Assembly: GCF_016785095.1 (NCBI RefSeq)
Contig: NZ_JAEKJB010000002.1
Span: 1 to 64,000, forward strand
DNA length: 64,000 nt
From: Alloalcanivorax marinus
GTDB taxonomy: Bacteria; Pseudomonadota; Gammaproteobacteria; Pseudomonadales; Alcanivoracaceae
Reading direction: 5' to 3'
Under the pieces are notes generated by a model, which worked only from the letters and a program-made list of their open reading frames with translations, made no database searches and was not told the DNA's origin. Numbering within the stretch: position 1 is the first letter of the stretch; every line of letters starts with the position of its first letter. Shown here piece after piece: positions 17,652 to 26,121 of the stretch. A program made the position numbers and the translations under genes.

Positions 17652-18227
17652 TCAGCCTTCCGCCGGGGCCGGGGAGGTCGGCACCAGGTCGCGGTTGCGC
17701 TCGAGTTCGTCCACCGGGAAGCCCTTTTCCCGGGCGCTGGACACCAGGGCCTGATATTGATCCTCGGGCAGGCGCGGTTGCCGGGCCAGAATCCACAGGT
17801 ATTCTCGGCCCGGCTCGCCGATCACCACGGTCCGGTAATCCTTGTCGAGAGCGATGATCCAGTAGTTGCCCTCGGCGATCCGGGGCAGCAGCCGGGAAAA
17901 CCAGTTGTCGAAGCGCACCTTGAGTTTGGCGTTGCCGGAATCCGGCACCACCCGGGCTTCGCCCTCGGCGACGCTGGGGCCGTCCTTGCGCTGACAACGG
18001 TTGATCACGCGCAGGCCGCCGTCGTCCATGGGTTCGTAGGTGGCCGTGGAGTTGTAGCAGCCGCGTTGGAACCATTGCGGCAAACGGGCGATTTCATGCC
18101 AGGTGCCGGCGTAGCGTTGCAGGTCCACCTGGTCGACGGTGGCCAGGGGGCGGTCGTCGCCGCCGCAGGCGGTGAGCAGCAGGGCGAACAGGGCACCGGC
18201 GGCGCCACGGAGAGTCGGGAAACGCAT
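17652..18227 (-). CDS. blc: Bacterial lipocalin, outer-membrane lipoprotein
   Basis: 191 residues with a lipoprotein signal (LLLTAC, lipidated Cys21). The lipocalin signature GTWHEIARLPQWFQRGC opens the calycin barrel. The later strand NYWIIALDKDYRTVVIGEP matches Blc-type proteins, which bind lipids at the outer membrane under envelope stress. First gene of a probable blc-CYTH-small ORF operon. Confidence 0.92.
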   Translation of the reverse strand: MRFPTLRGAAGALFALLLTACGGDDRPLATVDQVDLQRYAGTWHEIARLPQWFQRGCYNSTATYEPMDDGGLRVINRCQRKDGPSVAEGEARVVPDSGNAKLKVRFDNWFSRLLPRIAEGNYWIIALDKDYRTVVIGEPGREYLWILARQPRLPEDQYQALVSSAREKGFPVDELERNRDLVPTSPAPAEG

Positions 18228-18352
18228 GGTCGGAATCCTTTCGGCGCGGAACAGGGCGCCCTAGTCTAGCCTAAATCGGGCGCCCTCGTCCGGGGCGCCC
18301 CGAATCCGATCTGGGTCAAGGCCACGGGGCATCCGGGGCGCTATCGCCATGC

Positions 18353-18358
18353 TATACT
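18353..18358 (+). promoter_or_regulatory. Possible -10 of ccmABCDE
   Basis: TATACT lies just upstream of the ccmA leader, preceded by GCCATGC. No clear -35 is seen at 16-18 bp. Confidence 0.35.
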
Positions 18359-18407
18359 GCCGCGCCGATTCAGGGAGGTTCTGACTATCACTGCGCCACG
18401 CCTCACA

Positions 18408-18995
18408 GTGCGCCGTTTAAGCTGCGAGCGGGATGACCGGATGCTGTTCCGGGACCTGGATTTTTCCGCCCACGACGGCCAGATCTGGCAAATCACCGGC
18501 GCCAATGGCGCCGGCAAGACCACCCTTTTGCGAATCCTCGTGGGCTTGCATGGTTTCTACGAAGGCGAGGTGCGCTGGGACGGGCCGCTGGCGCCATCGC
18601 TGCTTTATCTGGGCCATCAGCCCGGCGTGCGTGAGGAACTCACCGCCCGGGAAAACCTCCGATACAGTCAGGCCCTGGCGGGCCAGAGCGGCGACGTGGA
18701 CGCGGCCCTGGACGCGCTCGGCCTGTACGGCTTCGAGGACGTGCCCGCCGGGCGGTTGTCCGCCGGCCAGAAGCGGCGCATCGCCCTGGCCCGGTTGTGG
18801 CTGGGCGACAAGCGCGTCTGGGTGCTGGACGAGCCCTTCACCGCCATCGACCAGGACGGTGTGGCGCGGCTGGATGCGCGCCTGCGCGAGGCCGCCGCCG
18901 CCGGCACTCTGGTGCTGTACACCTCCCACCACCGGGTGGGCGAGGACGTGCACCGCCTGCACTTGAGTGGCGCCGGCGCCGAGGTGCTGGCATGA
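18408..18995 (+). CDS. ccmA: Heme exporter ATP-binding protein CcmA
   Basis: ATPase of the CcmABCD complex that releases holo-CcmE after heme loading. Counting from the GTG, Walker A is GANGAGKT at residues 31-38; the signature LSAGQKRR and Walker B VWVLDEPF follow. The start is uncertain. The GTG gives 195 residues but has no SD, whereas AGGGAGG at 18372-18378 is ideally placed for an in-frame ATC at 18387, which would restore the leading strand ITAPRLTVRRLSCERD. It overlaps ccmB by ATGA. Confidence 0.94.
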   Translation: MRRLSCERDDRMLFRDLDFSAHDGQIWQITGANGAGKTTLLRILVGLHGFYEGEVRWDGPLAPSLLYLGHQPGVREELTARENLRYSQALAGQSGDVDAALDALGLYGFEDVPAGRLSAGQKRRIALARLWLGDKRVWVLDEPFTAIDQDGVARLDARLREAAAAGTLVLYTSHHRVGEDVHRLHLSGAGAEVLA

Positions 18996-19663
18996 GCGCC
19001 ATCTGGTGGGCGTCGTTGCGCCGTGAGCTGACCTTGATCTGGCGGGCGCCCGCGGACATGGTGCAGCCGCTGTTCTTCTTCGTGGTGGTGGTGAGCCTGT
19101 TCCCGCTGGGGCTGTCGCCGAAGCCGGAGCTGCTGGCCCTGGTGGCGCCCGGGGCGGTCTGGGTGGCGGCCCTGCTGGCGGTGATGCTGTCCCTGGATGG
19201 CCTGTTCCGCCGTGACCAGGAAAGCGGTGCCCTGGACCAGATGCTCACGGCCCCCGTGGTAACGGTGGTGCCGGTGAGCGCCAAGCTGCTGGCGCACTGG
19301 CTGCTCACCGGCCTGCCGCTGGCGCTGATCGCGCCGCTGCTGGGCTACATGATGCAACTGCCGGTGGCGGTGCTGGACACGCTGATGGTGAGCGTGCTGC
19401 TGGGCACGCCGACCCTGACCGTGGTGGGCGCCATCGGCGCCGCGCTCACGGTGGGGCTCAACCGTGGCGGTATTCTGCTGGCGGTGCTGGTGCTGCCGCT
19501 GTACATCCCGGTGCTGGTGTTCGGCGCCGGCGTGGTGCGCACCGCCCAGGACGGGTTGCCCACCGACGGGCTGTTGGCGGTGCTGGGCGCGATTCTGGCG
19601 CTGGCGCTGAGCCTGGGGCCGGTGGCCGTGGCGCTGGGCCTGCGCATCAGCGCCGGAGATTAA
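18992..19663 (+). CDS. ccmB: Heme exporter permease CcmB
   Basis: 223-residue six-helix membrane partner of CcmA. It begins MSAIWWASLRRELTLIWR and contains the family segment FRRDQESGALDQM between helices. The start overlaps the ccmA stop (ATGA). It is separated from ccmC by a repeat-bearing gap of about 100 bp, unusual for this operon. Confidence 0.94.
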   Translation: MSAIWWASLRRELTLIWRAPADMVQPLFFFVVVVSLFPLGLSPKPELLALVAPGAVWVAALLAVMLSLDGLFRRDQESGALDQMLTAPVVTVVPVSAKLLAHWLLTGLPLALIAPLLGYMMQLPVAVLDTLMVSVLLGTPTLTVVGAIGAALTVGLNRGGILLAVLVLPLYIPVLVFGAGVVRTAQDGLPTDGLLAVLGAILALALSLGPVAVALGLRISAGD

Positions 19664-19671
19664 CGCCCTGC

Positions 19672-19746
19672 GGGCGCGATACAGGATGCAGGTTACAGGA
19701 TGAAAGAACTCGCGCCCCTGTATCCTGCATCCTGAATCCTGTATCG
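19672..19746. repeat. CAGGAT-type inverted repeat between ccmB and ccmC
   Basis: ATACAGGATGCAGG on the left is answered by CCTGCATCCTG and ATCCTGTAT on the right, each side built from CAGGAT/ATCCTG units. An alternative stem GGGCGCG/CGCGCCC lies inside. The element can form a cruciform in DNA or a hairpin in the ccm transcript. Similar CAGGAT intergenic palindromes are known to me from other proteobacteria, but I cannot place the family. Confidence 0.7.
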
Positions 19747-19765
19747 AACGAAGTGATGATCGTTT

Positions 19766-20533
19766 ATGTGGAAAACAATTAAACGCTGGTACCACCAGCT
19801 TGGTTCACCGCGCTACTTTTACGGCTTCTGCAACGCCGTGCTGCCCTGGCTGGTGCCCATCGCTCTGGTGGTGCTGGTGGTGGGGCTGGCCTGGGGCCTG
19901 GCCTGGGCGCCGGTGGAGCGCTACCAGGGCGACAGTTACCGTATCATCTACATTCACGTGCCCGCCTCCAGCGGCGCTTTGATGGGCTATATCGCCATGG
20001 GCGTGGCCGGCCTGGTGGCGCTGGTCTGGCGCATGAAAATGGCGGAGGTGATGCTCAAGGCCCTGGCGCCGTTCGGCGCCGTGCTGGCGGCGGTGTCCTT
20101 GATCACCGGCGCGCTTTGGGGCAAGCCCACCTGGGGCACCTACTGGCAGTGGGACGCGCGCATGACCTCGATGCTGATCCTGCTGTTCCTGTACCTGGGC
20201 ATCATCGCTCTGCAGAGCGCCATCCGTGACCCGCGCCAGGCGGCCAGGGCCGCTTCGCTGCTGGCGGTGGTGGGGGTGATCAACGTGGTGATCGTCAAGT
20301 ATTCCGTGGAGTGGCTGCAGACCCTGCATCAGGGCGCCACCCTGAAGATGGTGGGCGAATCGTCCATCAACGATGCCATGAAATACCCGCTGCTGATCAG
20401 CATGCTGGGCCTGTGGCTGCTGTACGCCGCCAACGTGCTGATCCGCGCCCGCGCCGAGGTGCTCAGCCGCGAGCGGCGCAGCGGCTGGGTGCGCAAGCTG
20501 GTGGCGCCGGGCGACGGCAAGGGCGGGAGATAG
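19766..20533 (+). CDS. ccmC: Heme transporter/handling protein CcmC
   Basis: 255-residue six-helix protein of the HHP family that presents heme to CcmE. The tryptophan-rich WWD motif WGTYWQWDAR begins at residue 123, and flanking histidines occur in IYIHVPAS and QTLHQGAT. The ATG lies 20 bases after the repeat element and has no strong SD. It is followed two bases after its stop by ccmD. Confidence 0.96.
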   Translation: MWKTIKRWYHQLGSPRYFYGFCNAVLPWLVPIALVVLVVGLAWGLAWAPVERYQGDSYRIIYIHVPASSGALMGYIAMGVAGLVALVWRMKMAEVMLKALAPFGAVLAAVSLITGALWGKPTWGTYWQWDARMTSMLILLFLYLGIIALQSAIRDPRQAARAASLLAVVGVINVVIVKYSVEWLQTLHQGATLKMVGESSINDAMKYPLLISMLGLWLLYAANVLIRARAEVLSRERRSGWVRKLVAPGDGKGGR

Positions 20534-20535
20534 CC

Positions 20536-20751
20536 ATGTATTTCGACAGCTTCGCCGACTTCCTGGCCATGGGCCGGCACGGCTTCTATGTCTGGACCGC
20601 CTACGGATTGAGCGCACTCCTGATCACCGCCAACATGCTGCTCGCGCTGCGCCAGCAGGGACGGGTGCGCGCCGAGTTGGCGCGCCGCGCGCGCCGCGAT
20701 GCCCGCGACAACGCAACCTCTTCGGAGCACCTTGATGAATCCGGTTCGTAA
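20536..20751 (+). CDS. ccmD: Small membrane protein CcmD
   Basis: 71 residues with one transmembrane helix (about 18-40, YVWTAYGLSALLITANMLLAL) and a basic cytoplasmic tail, the usual CcmD layout. It stabilises CcmABC and helps release holo-CcmE. It starts two bases after ccmC and overlaps ccmE by 17 bp. Confidence 0.92.
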   Translation: MYFDSFADFLAMGRHGFYVWTAYGLSALLITANMLLALRQQGRVRAELARRARRDARDNATSSEHLDESGS

Positions 20752-21232
20752 GCAACGTCTGATGGTGGTGCTGGCCATTCTGGTCGGCCTGGCCATCGCC
20801 GTGGGGCTGGCGGTCTACGCCCTGCGCCAGAACATCAATCTGTTCTATACCCCGCAACAGGTGGTCAGCGGCGAGGCGCCGGTGGGCACCAAGATGCGGG
20901 TCGGCGGGCTGGTGGAGGAAGGCTCGGTACGCCGTGATCCCCAGACCCTGGACGTGACCTTCGCGGTCACCGATGGCAAGGGCACCTTCGATATTCACTA
21001 CCAGGGCATCCTGCCGGACCTGTTCCGCGAAGGGCAGGGGGTGGTCGCCAATGGCACCCTGGTGAGCCGCGACCGGTTCGAGGCCGACGAGGTGCTCGCC
21101 AAGCACGACGAGACCTATATGCCGCCGGAAGTACAGGACGCGCTGGAGAAAGCCGGCCACCCCGGCAACGCCGGAAAAACCGGCCAAAACGGCGAAGCCG
21201 GAAGCTACGGCGGCCAGTACGGCGACCCCTGA
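20735..21232 (+). CDS. ccmE: Periplasmic heme chaperone CcmE
   Basis: 165-residue membrane-anchored beta-barrel protein that binds heme covalently through a histidine before passing it to CcmF. One N-terminal helix (about 10-30) is followed by the OB-fold. The heme site is His124 with Tyr128 in LAKHDETYMP. The tail is Gly/Asn-rich. GGAG lies seven bases before the ATG. Last gene of ccmABCDE. Confidence 0.96.
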   Translation: MNPVRKQRLMVVLAILVGLAIAVGLAVYALRQNINLFYTPQQVVSGEAPVGTKMRVGGLVEEGSVRRDPQTLDVTFAVTDGKGTFDIHYQGILPDLFREGQGVVANGTLVSRDRFEADEVLAKHDETYMPPEVQDALEKAGHPGNAGKTGQNGEAGSYGGQYGDP

Positions 21233-21332
21233 GTCGCGGGCCCGGCCGGGCCGGCGCGAAAGTGATTGTCGGCCCGCCGGGCCTGGCATACAGTGCGCCG
21301 GACCACCCCTTACGCGAGGCCATCCGGGCACC

Positions 21333-22838
21333 ATGAGTCAGGTCATCATCCTGGTCGACGATCCGGCCGACTGGGCCGCCTATTACCCCACCCGCCATCT
21401 GCTCGCCGCCCGCGATTATCTGCAGGCGGCGACGCCGGTGTGCACCGACAAGAAAGTGCAGGTGATCAACCTGTGTCGGGGCTACAAGTACCTGTCGCCG
21501 GGCTACTACTGCTCGCTGCTGGCGGAGGCCCGTGGCCAGCGGGTGATGCCCTCGGTGCGCACCGTCAACGACCTCAGCCGCAAGGCCCTCTACGGCTTGC
21601 ACTTCGGCCACTTCGAGAATGCCCTGGACCGGGTGATCAGGAAGCGTGCCCCGGGCAAGCAGGGCGAGGACGCCACCCGGCTCACCCTGACTCTGTATTT
21701 CGGCCACACTGAACAGGAAGGCCTGGCGGAGCTGGGCCGGCAGATTTTCGATCAGTTGCCGTGCCCGATCCTGCGCGTGGCGTTCCGGCGCCGCGACGAC
21801 CAGTGGATTCTGGAATCGATTCGCACGGTCAGTCTCAAGCAGCTCAAGGGCGATGAGGAAGACGCCTTTGCCCGTGCCCTGGAGCGCTTCGACGCACGCG
21901 TCTGGCGCAACCCGCGCCGCCGTCGTGGCGACCGCTATGAGCTGGCCATGCTGGTGGACAAACGGGAAGTCCTGCCGCCCAGCAACAAGACCGCCCTGAA
22001 GCGTTTCATCAAGGCTGGCCGCGAACTGGGCATCAAGGTGGAGCCGATCGACCGCGACGATTACGCGCGGCTGGGCGAATACGATGGCCTGTTCATCCGC
22101 GAAACCACCGGCCTGGACCACCACACCTACCAGTTCGCCCGCAAGGCGGAGCAGGAAGGCATGGTGGTGATCGACGACCCCGGCTCGATCCTGCGCTGCA
22201 CCAATAAGATTTACCTGGCGGAACTGATGCAGGCCAACAAAGTGCCGGTGCCGCCCACCGCCTTCGTGTTCGACGATTCCGATGCCCAGGTGGAACGTCT
22301 CATCGACGAACTGGGGCTGCCCATGGTGCTCAAGATTCCGGACGGCAGTTTTTCCCGGGGCATCAGCAAGGTGGTCGATCGCGACGCCCTGCGTGACGCC
22401 CTGCGCCAGTACCTCAAGCAGTCCGCGGTGGTGCTGGCCCAGGCCTTCATGTACACCGATTACGATTGGCGCATCGGCGTGCTCAACAACCGGCCGCTGT
22501 TCGCCTGCCAGTATTTCATGAGCAAGGGCCACTGGCAGATCTACCACCACAAGGACGGTGGCAAGACCAGCTCCGGCGGCTTTCGCAGCCTGGCGGTGCG
22601 CGACGTGCCGCCCAAGGTGCTGCGCACCGCCCTCAAGGCGGCGCGGATGATGGGTAACGGCCTGTATGGCGTGGACCTGAAACAGTCCGGCGACGAGGTG
22701 GTGGTGATCGAGGTGAACGACAACCCCAACGTGGACGCTGGCGTCGAGGACCTGTGGCTGGGCGAGGATCTGTACCGCCAGATCATGCTGGAGTTCCTGC
22801 GCCGGCTGGAGGCCAAGCGGCTCGGCCTGCCCCTGTAG
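21333..22838 (+). CDS. RimK-like ATP-grasp ligase with RLAN N-terminal domain
   Basis: 501 residues. About 1-230 form a RimK-like N-terminal (RLAN) region, and 250-490 form an ATP-grasp fold with VVIDDPGSILRCTNKIYLAEL, PMVLKIPDGSFSRGISKV and the metal-binding end VVVIEVNDNPNVDAG. ATP-grasp RimK relatives add amino acids to peptides or proteins; the substrate here is unknown. The ATG follows ccmE by 100 bp that include a GC-rich hairpin. Often annotated simply as 'RimK family protein'. Confidence 0.88.
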   Translation: MSQVIILVDDPADWAAYYPTRHLLAARDYLQAATPVCTDKKVQVINLCRGYKYLSPGYYCSLLAEARGQRVMPSVRTVNDLSRKALYGLHFGHFENALDRVIRKRAPGKQGEDATRLTLTLYFGHTEQEGLAELGRQIFDQLPCPILRVAFRRRDDQWILESIRTVSLKQLKGDEEDAFARALERFDARVWRNPRRRRGDRYELAMLVDKREVLPPSNKTALKRFIKAGRELGIKVEPIDRDDYARLGEYDGLFIRETTGLDHHTYQFARKAEQEGMVVIDDPGSILRCTNKIYLAELMQANKVPVPPTAFVFDDSDAQVERLIDELGLPMVLKIPDGSFSRGISKVVDRDALRDALRQYLKQSAVVLAQAFMYTDYDWRIGVLNNRPLFACQYFMSKGHWQIYHHKDGGKTSSGGFRSLAVRDVPPKVLRTALKAARMMGNGLYGVDLKQSGDEVVVIEVNDNPNVDAGVEDLWLGEDLYRQIMLEFLRRLEAKRLGLPL

Positions 22839-22861
22839 GAAGCGGGAGTGAGAGAGCGAGG

Positions 22862-24088
22862 ATGCGACGATATCTGATCCGCCGGGCGATTCGAAACTGG
22901 TACGCCGACGGCGACATCGACGAAGCCACCGCCCGGCGTCTGCTGGCCCGGTACGGCTCCGCTCTGGACGAGCGGCCGCCATCCGCCGCCGGGCCGGTGC
23001 TGGCGGTGGCCGGGCTGTTCCTGGGGCTGGCCTTGCTGCTGGTGGTGTCCGCCAACTGGGAACAGCTGCCGCGGGGCTTGCGGCTGGCCGGTCTGATGTC
23101 GCTCACGGCGCTGCTCAACGGCGTCGGCGTGGCGCGCTATCTGCGCCATAGCGCCGGGGCCTTCTGGCTGTTGCTGGGCGGCTTCGCCTACGGCGCCTCG
23201 GTGATGCTGATCGGCCAGATGTACCACCTCGGCGAGCATTTCCCCAACGGTCTGTTGCTGTGGGCGTTGGGGGGGCTGCCCCTGGCGTTGCTTACCCGGA
23301 GCCGCCTGCTGGCGCTGCAGACCCTGGCGGTGGCGGTGGCCTGGATGGTGATGGAGAACCGCTATGGCATGCCCTGGGCCATGCCGCTGTTTCTGGTCGC
23401 GGCCGCCGGGGTGGCGCGCTATCGGAACAGCGCCGTGCTCACCCTGGCCACCCTGGCGGCCGCCGCTGGTTGGGGCAACCTGATGCTTACCTGGGCCTAC
23501 GCCACCGACTTCGGCCCGGACACCGCCGAGGGCATGATCAGTTTCAACCTTGCCTTGCTGGTGCTGGCGGTGGCGCTGTCCCGGCGCCCGCGCTGGTTCG
23601 GCGCCGCCGGCCCGTTGCTGGCCGTGGGCGTGCCGCGCCTGGTGCTGTTGGCGTTGCTGCCGTTCACCTTCGTGGACATCTGGCGCGACTATCTGGCACT
23701 GGCCTGGACCTGGCTGGACCCGGGGCTGTGGGCCGGTCTGGCGGTGCTGGTGCTGGCCGCGCTCGCCGGTCAGCCGTTACTGGCCGCGGTCAGTGCCGGC
23801 CTGCTGGCATTGGTGCACACCGGCGGCCTGCCACACCAGGCCCTGGCATGGGCGGTGGCGGTGAATCTGCTGGTTCTGGCCCTGGCCCTGGGCTGGCTGC
23901 ACCGGGGGCTGGTGGAAGGGCAGGCGGGTCTGTTCTTCACCGGTCTGGTGGCGATGCTGCTGCTGGCGGCGCTGCGTTACCTGGATCTGATCGGCGGCTA
24001 CCTGGGCGCCGCCGGCTTGTTCATCGCCATGGCCACGCTGCTGTTGTTGGTGGCGTTCTACTGGCGCCGTCGGGAGGCACGGTCATGA
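22862..24088 (+). CDS. DUF2157 domain inner-membrane protein
   Basis: 408 residues. A cytoplasmic N-terminus (about 1-45, including DGDIDEATARRLLARYG) is followed by 12 or so hydrophobic helices, the DUF2157 layout. Function is unknown. GAGAGCGAGG precedes the ATG; an upstream in-frame ATG at 22754 lies inside the previous gene. It overlaps the GDYXXLXY gene by ATGA, a pairing commonly seen for these two families. Confidence 0.85.
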   Translation: MRRYLIRRAIRNWYADGDIDEATARRLLARYGSALDERPPSAAGPVLAVAGLFLGLALLLVVSANWEQLPRGLRLAGLMSLTALLNGVGVARYLRHSAGAFWLLLGGFAYGASVMLIGQMYHLGEHFPNGLLLWALGGLPLALLTRSRLLALQTLAVAVAWMVMENRYGMPWAMPLFLVAAAGVARYRNSAVLTLATLAAAAGWGNLMLTWAYATDFGPDTAEGMISFNLALLVLAVALSRRPRWFGAAGPLLAVGVPRLVLLALLPFTFVDIWRDYLALAWTWLDPGLWAGLAVLVLAALAGQPLLAAVSAGLLALVHTGGLPHQALAWAVAVNLLVLALALGWLHRGLVEGQAGLFFTGLVAMLLLAALRYLDLIGGYLGAAGLFIAMATLLLLVAFYWRRREARS

Positions 24089-24609
24089 ATCGCCTGTTGA
24101 ACCGTTCCCTGCTGAAGGTGGCGCTGATCACGGCGGTGGTGGCGCAATTGCTGGTGCTTGGCGGCCTGGCCGGCTACAGCCAGTATCCGTTGTGGGTGGG
24201 CAGGGAGGTGAAGGTGGCGACGCTGCCGGTGGACCCCCGGGACTGGTTCCGGGGCCAGTATGTGCGGCTGGACTATCCGTTCAGCCGCCTGCCGATTCCC
24301 GATATGGAACTGCCTCGCGGTGGCGATTCGGTATTCGTGCCGTTGCACCGGGAAAAAGGGCTGTGGCGGCCAGGCCGCGCCCGCCTTCGTGAACCGGATA
24401 ACGGCCCCTACCTGCGCGGTCGCATCACCTCGGTCAGCGGCGGACGCATGCACGTACGTTATGGCATCGAGGCCTGGTTCGCATCGCCGGAGGAGGCCCG
24501 CCGGCTGGAAGCGGATCTGCGCGACGGTGGCGTTGCCCGGCTGCGGGTGGCCCCGGGCGGGCGCGCCGCGCTGGTGGCGGTGGAGCGGGGCGCCGGGCCG
24601 GCGCCCTGA
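24085..24609 (+). CDS. GDYXXLXY domain membrane-anchored protein
   Basis: 174 residues with one N-terminal helix (about 10-30) and an extracytoplasmic domain. The family motif appears as RGQYVRLDY, preceded by VDPRDWF. A conserved RLREPDNGPYLRGRI strand follows. It is the partner of the DUF2157 protein, with overlapping stop and start. Function is unknown; the two probably form one membrane complex. Confidence 0.87.
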   Translation: MNRLLNRSLLKVALITAVVAQLLVLGGLAGYSQYPLWVGREVKVATLPVDPRDWFRGQYVRLDYPFSRLPIPDMELPRGGDSVFVPLHREKGLWRPGRARLREPDNGPYLRGRITSVSGGRMHVRYGIEAWFASPEEARRLEADLRDGGVARLRVAPGGRAALVAVERGAGPAP

Positions 24610-24628
24610 ACTCAGCCGGGTCTCTTCT

Positions 24629-25282
24629 TCAGCCGAGCACTTTTTTCAGGAAGCCGCTTTCCTTGGCGATGGTGTCGGCGAACGGTGCCAGGTCATGAAG
24701 GCGCCGGGTGTGGGCGGCCAGGTTGGGGTGGCGACCGTCGTCGGGGCGCTCGCCGCCGTGGGCGAAGTTGACCATCTGGCTGGCCACGGCGATGTCGGCC
24801 ACGGTGGGCTGGTCCCCGACCAGATAATCCTTGCCTTCCAATTCCCGCTCCAGGTAGTCGAGCAGCGGAGGAATGCGGTGAGCGAGGGCGTCGCGGGCCT
24901 GCTCCTCGTCGCATTGCTGGCCAATCAGCGGCTTTACCACCCGGTTGCGGAATACCATGAAGGTGCACTGCGGCGCGAGCTCGTAGTCGGCGTATTTCTC
25001 GAACCACAGGGTGCGTGCGTACTCGTAGGGGTCGGTGGGGTAGAGCGCCGGCTCCGGCTGGATGCGCTCCAGATAGGCGCAGATCACCGCCGAATCCGCC
25101 AGGTAGCGGCCATCCACTTCCAGGGCGGGAATGCGGCCCAGCGGGCTGATCGCTTCATAACCTTCGGGTTTGTTGTTCGGGTCCACCATCACCGATTCGT
25201 ACTCCAGGCCCTTGAGGGCCAGCACCACGCGGGTCTTGCGGACGAAAGGCGACAGAATGGCGCCGTAGAGTTTCATGGGCAT
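24629..25282 (-). CDS. Glutathione S-transferase family protein
   Basis: 217 residues. A thioredoxin-like N-terminal domain (MKLYGAILSPFVRKTRVVLAL, GRIPALEVDG, ADSAVICAYLE) is followed by an all-helical C-terminal domain. Ser11 is the likely glutathione-activating residue. It probably conjugates or reduces an electrophilic substrate; the class is not assignable. Two ATGs lie two codons apart; the first is used here. It converges with the GDYXXLXY gene. Confidence 0.9.
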   Translation of the reverse strand: MPMKLYGAILSPFVRKTRVVLALKGLEYESVMVDPNNKPEGYEAISPLGRIPALEVDGRYLADSAVICAYLERIQPEPALYPTDPYEYARTLWFEKYADYELAPQCTFMVFRNRVVKPLIGQQCDEEQARDALAHRIPPLLDYLERELEGKDYLVGDQPTVADIAVASQMVNFAHGGERPDDGRHPNLAAHTRRLHDLAPFADTIAKESGFLKKVLG

Positions 25283-25445
25283 GCGTCTCTCCCGGTCGGG
25301 GCCCCCAACGGCGGGGCCGATTTCGAAGCCTCAGGGATATAGCAGCGGGCCGGGGTGGTCAATGGCCCATCGTGCTCGCGGCGGGGTGGTGGATGAGCGA
25401 ATTGGCGAAAGATTCGGCAGACGCGCGCCGCCGGTGAATTTCTCC

Positions 25446-25474
25446 TTGACGATGGGGGCGCCGATTTCTATTCT
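25446..25474 (+). promoter_or_regulatory. Promoter of tRNA-Glu/tRNA-Gly
   Basis: TTGACG, 17-bp spacer, TATTCT, then the GC-rich discriminator ACGCGCCGC, 22 bases upstream of tRNA-Glu. Confidence 0.85.
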
Positions 25475-25495
25475 ACGCGCCGCTTGAGAGCACGG

Positions 25496-25571
25496 GTCCC
25501 CTTCGTCTAGTGGCCCAGGACACCGCCCTTTCACGGCGGTAACAGGGGTTCGACTCCCCTAGGGGACGCCA
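25496..25571 (+). tRNA. tRNA-Glu (anticodon TTC)
   Basis: 76 nt. The acceptor GTCCCCT pairs with AGGGGAC. The anticodon stem CCGCC/GGCGG holds loop CTTTCAC (TTC). The T-arm is GGGGTTCGACTCCCC and CCA is encoded. Co-transcribed with tRNA-Gly 23 bases downstream. Confidence 0.97.
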
Positions 25572-25594
25572 CTCAATCTGTTCACAAGCGCCAA

Positions 25595-25670
25595 GCGGGA
25601 ATAGCTCAGTTGGTAGAGCACAACCTTGCCAAGGTTGGGGTCGCGAGTTCGAATCTCGTTTCCCGCTCCA
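25595..25670 (+). tRNA. tRNA-Gly (anticodon GCC)
   Basis: 76 nt. The acceptor GCGGGAA pairs with TTCCCGC. The anticodon stem CAACC/GGTTG holds loop TTGCCAA (GCC). The T-arm is GCGAGTTCGAATCTCGT and CCA is encoded. Second gene of the pair. Confidence 0.97.
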
Positions 25671-25681
25671 TTTTCTCCCCC

Positions 25682-25700
25682 TGGAACCACCCCGGTTCCA
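25682..25700 (+). terminator. Hairpin after tRNA-Gly
   Basis: TGGAACC and GGTTCCA arms with an ACCCC loop lie 12 bases past the tRNA. No T-tract follows immediately, so termination may be inefficient or factor-dependent. Confidence 0.45.
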
Positions 25701-26121
25701 CCTCGACGTGCTTCTTTTCCTGCCCGGACCTTGCCCGGATTCGTTCGCCCCTGAAGCGGTCTGGCCGGTGATGGTCCGCCTGCTGAAACGCTCTTCCCGA
25801 AACACTGTTGCAAAGGCCTCTTGATTCGTTTAGCGTTGATTATAGTCAGTGTACTGATAAATAAATCGTGATACGCGATTCAGAAAGAATAAAAAAACAA
25901 CAGCAATAACAAAGGGTTGAGAAAAATGACCGAGGAGCCAACGCACCACCTGTACATAAAAATAGGTGCTACCCATCCTAATTTGGCGTTCCAGCGCGCC
26001 GCTTTCCCCGCCGCCCATGGCCGCGGAAAACCCAGGGACATCGACATGATCGTGGAGCCATTTAGCGGTGCCCGCTGAACGGGCACGGCGTTGTAACGGC
26101 GATGGGCAGGAGAAAAGCGGT
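25701..26121 (+). other. Long AT-rich leader/promoter region of the TRAP operon
   Basis: No gene is seen. A weak promoter-like pair TTGATT (25836) and TAAATA (25858) is spaced by 16 bp. Beyond it are an A-rich tract (about 25885-25920), a CACCT/AGGTG hairpin near 25950-25972 and a perfect GTGCCCG/CGGGCAC hairpin at 26068-26086 just before dctQ. The region is large and locally AT-rich enough to carry a regulator site for the operon, but no known operator is recognised. Confidence 0.4.
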
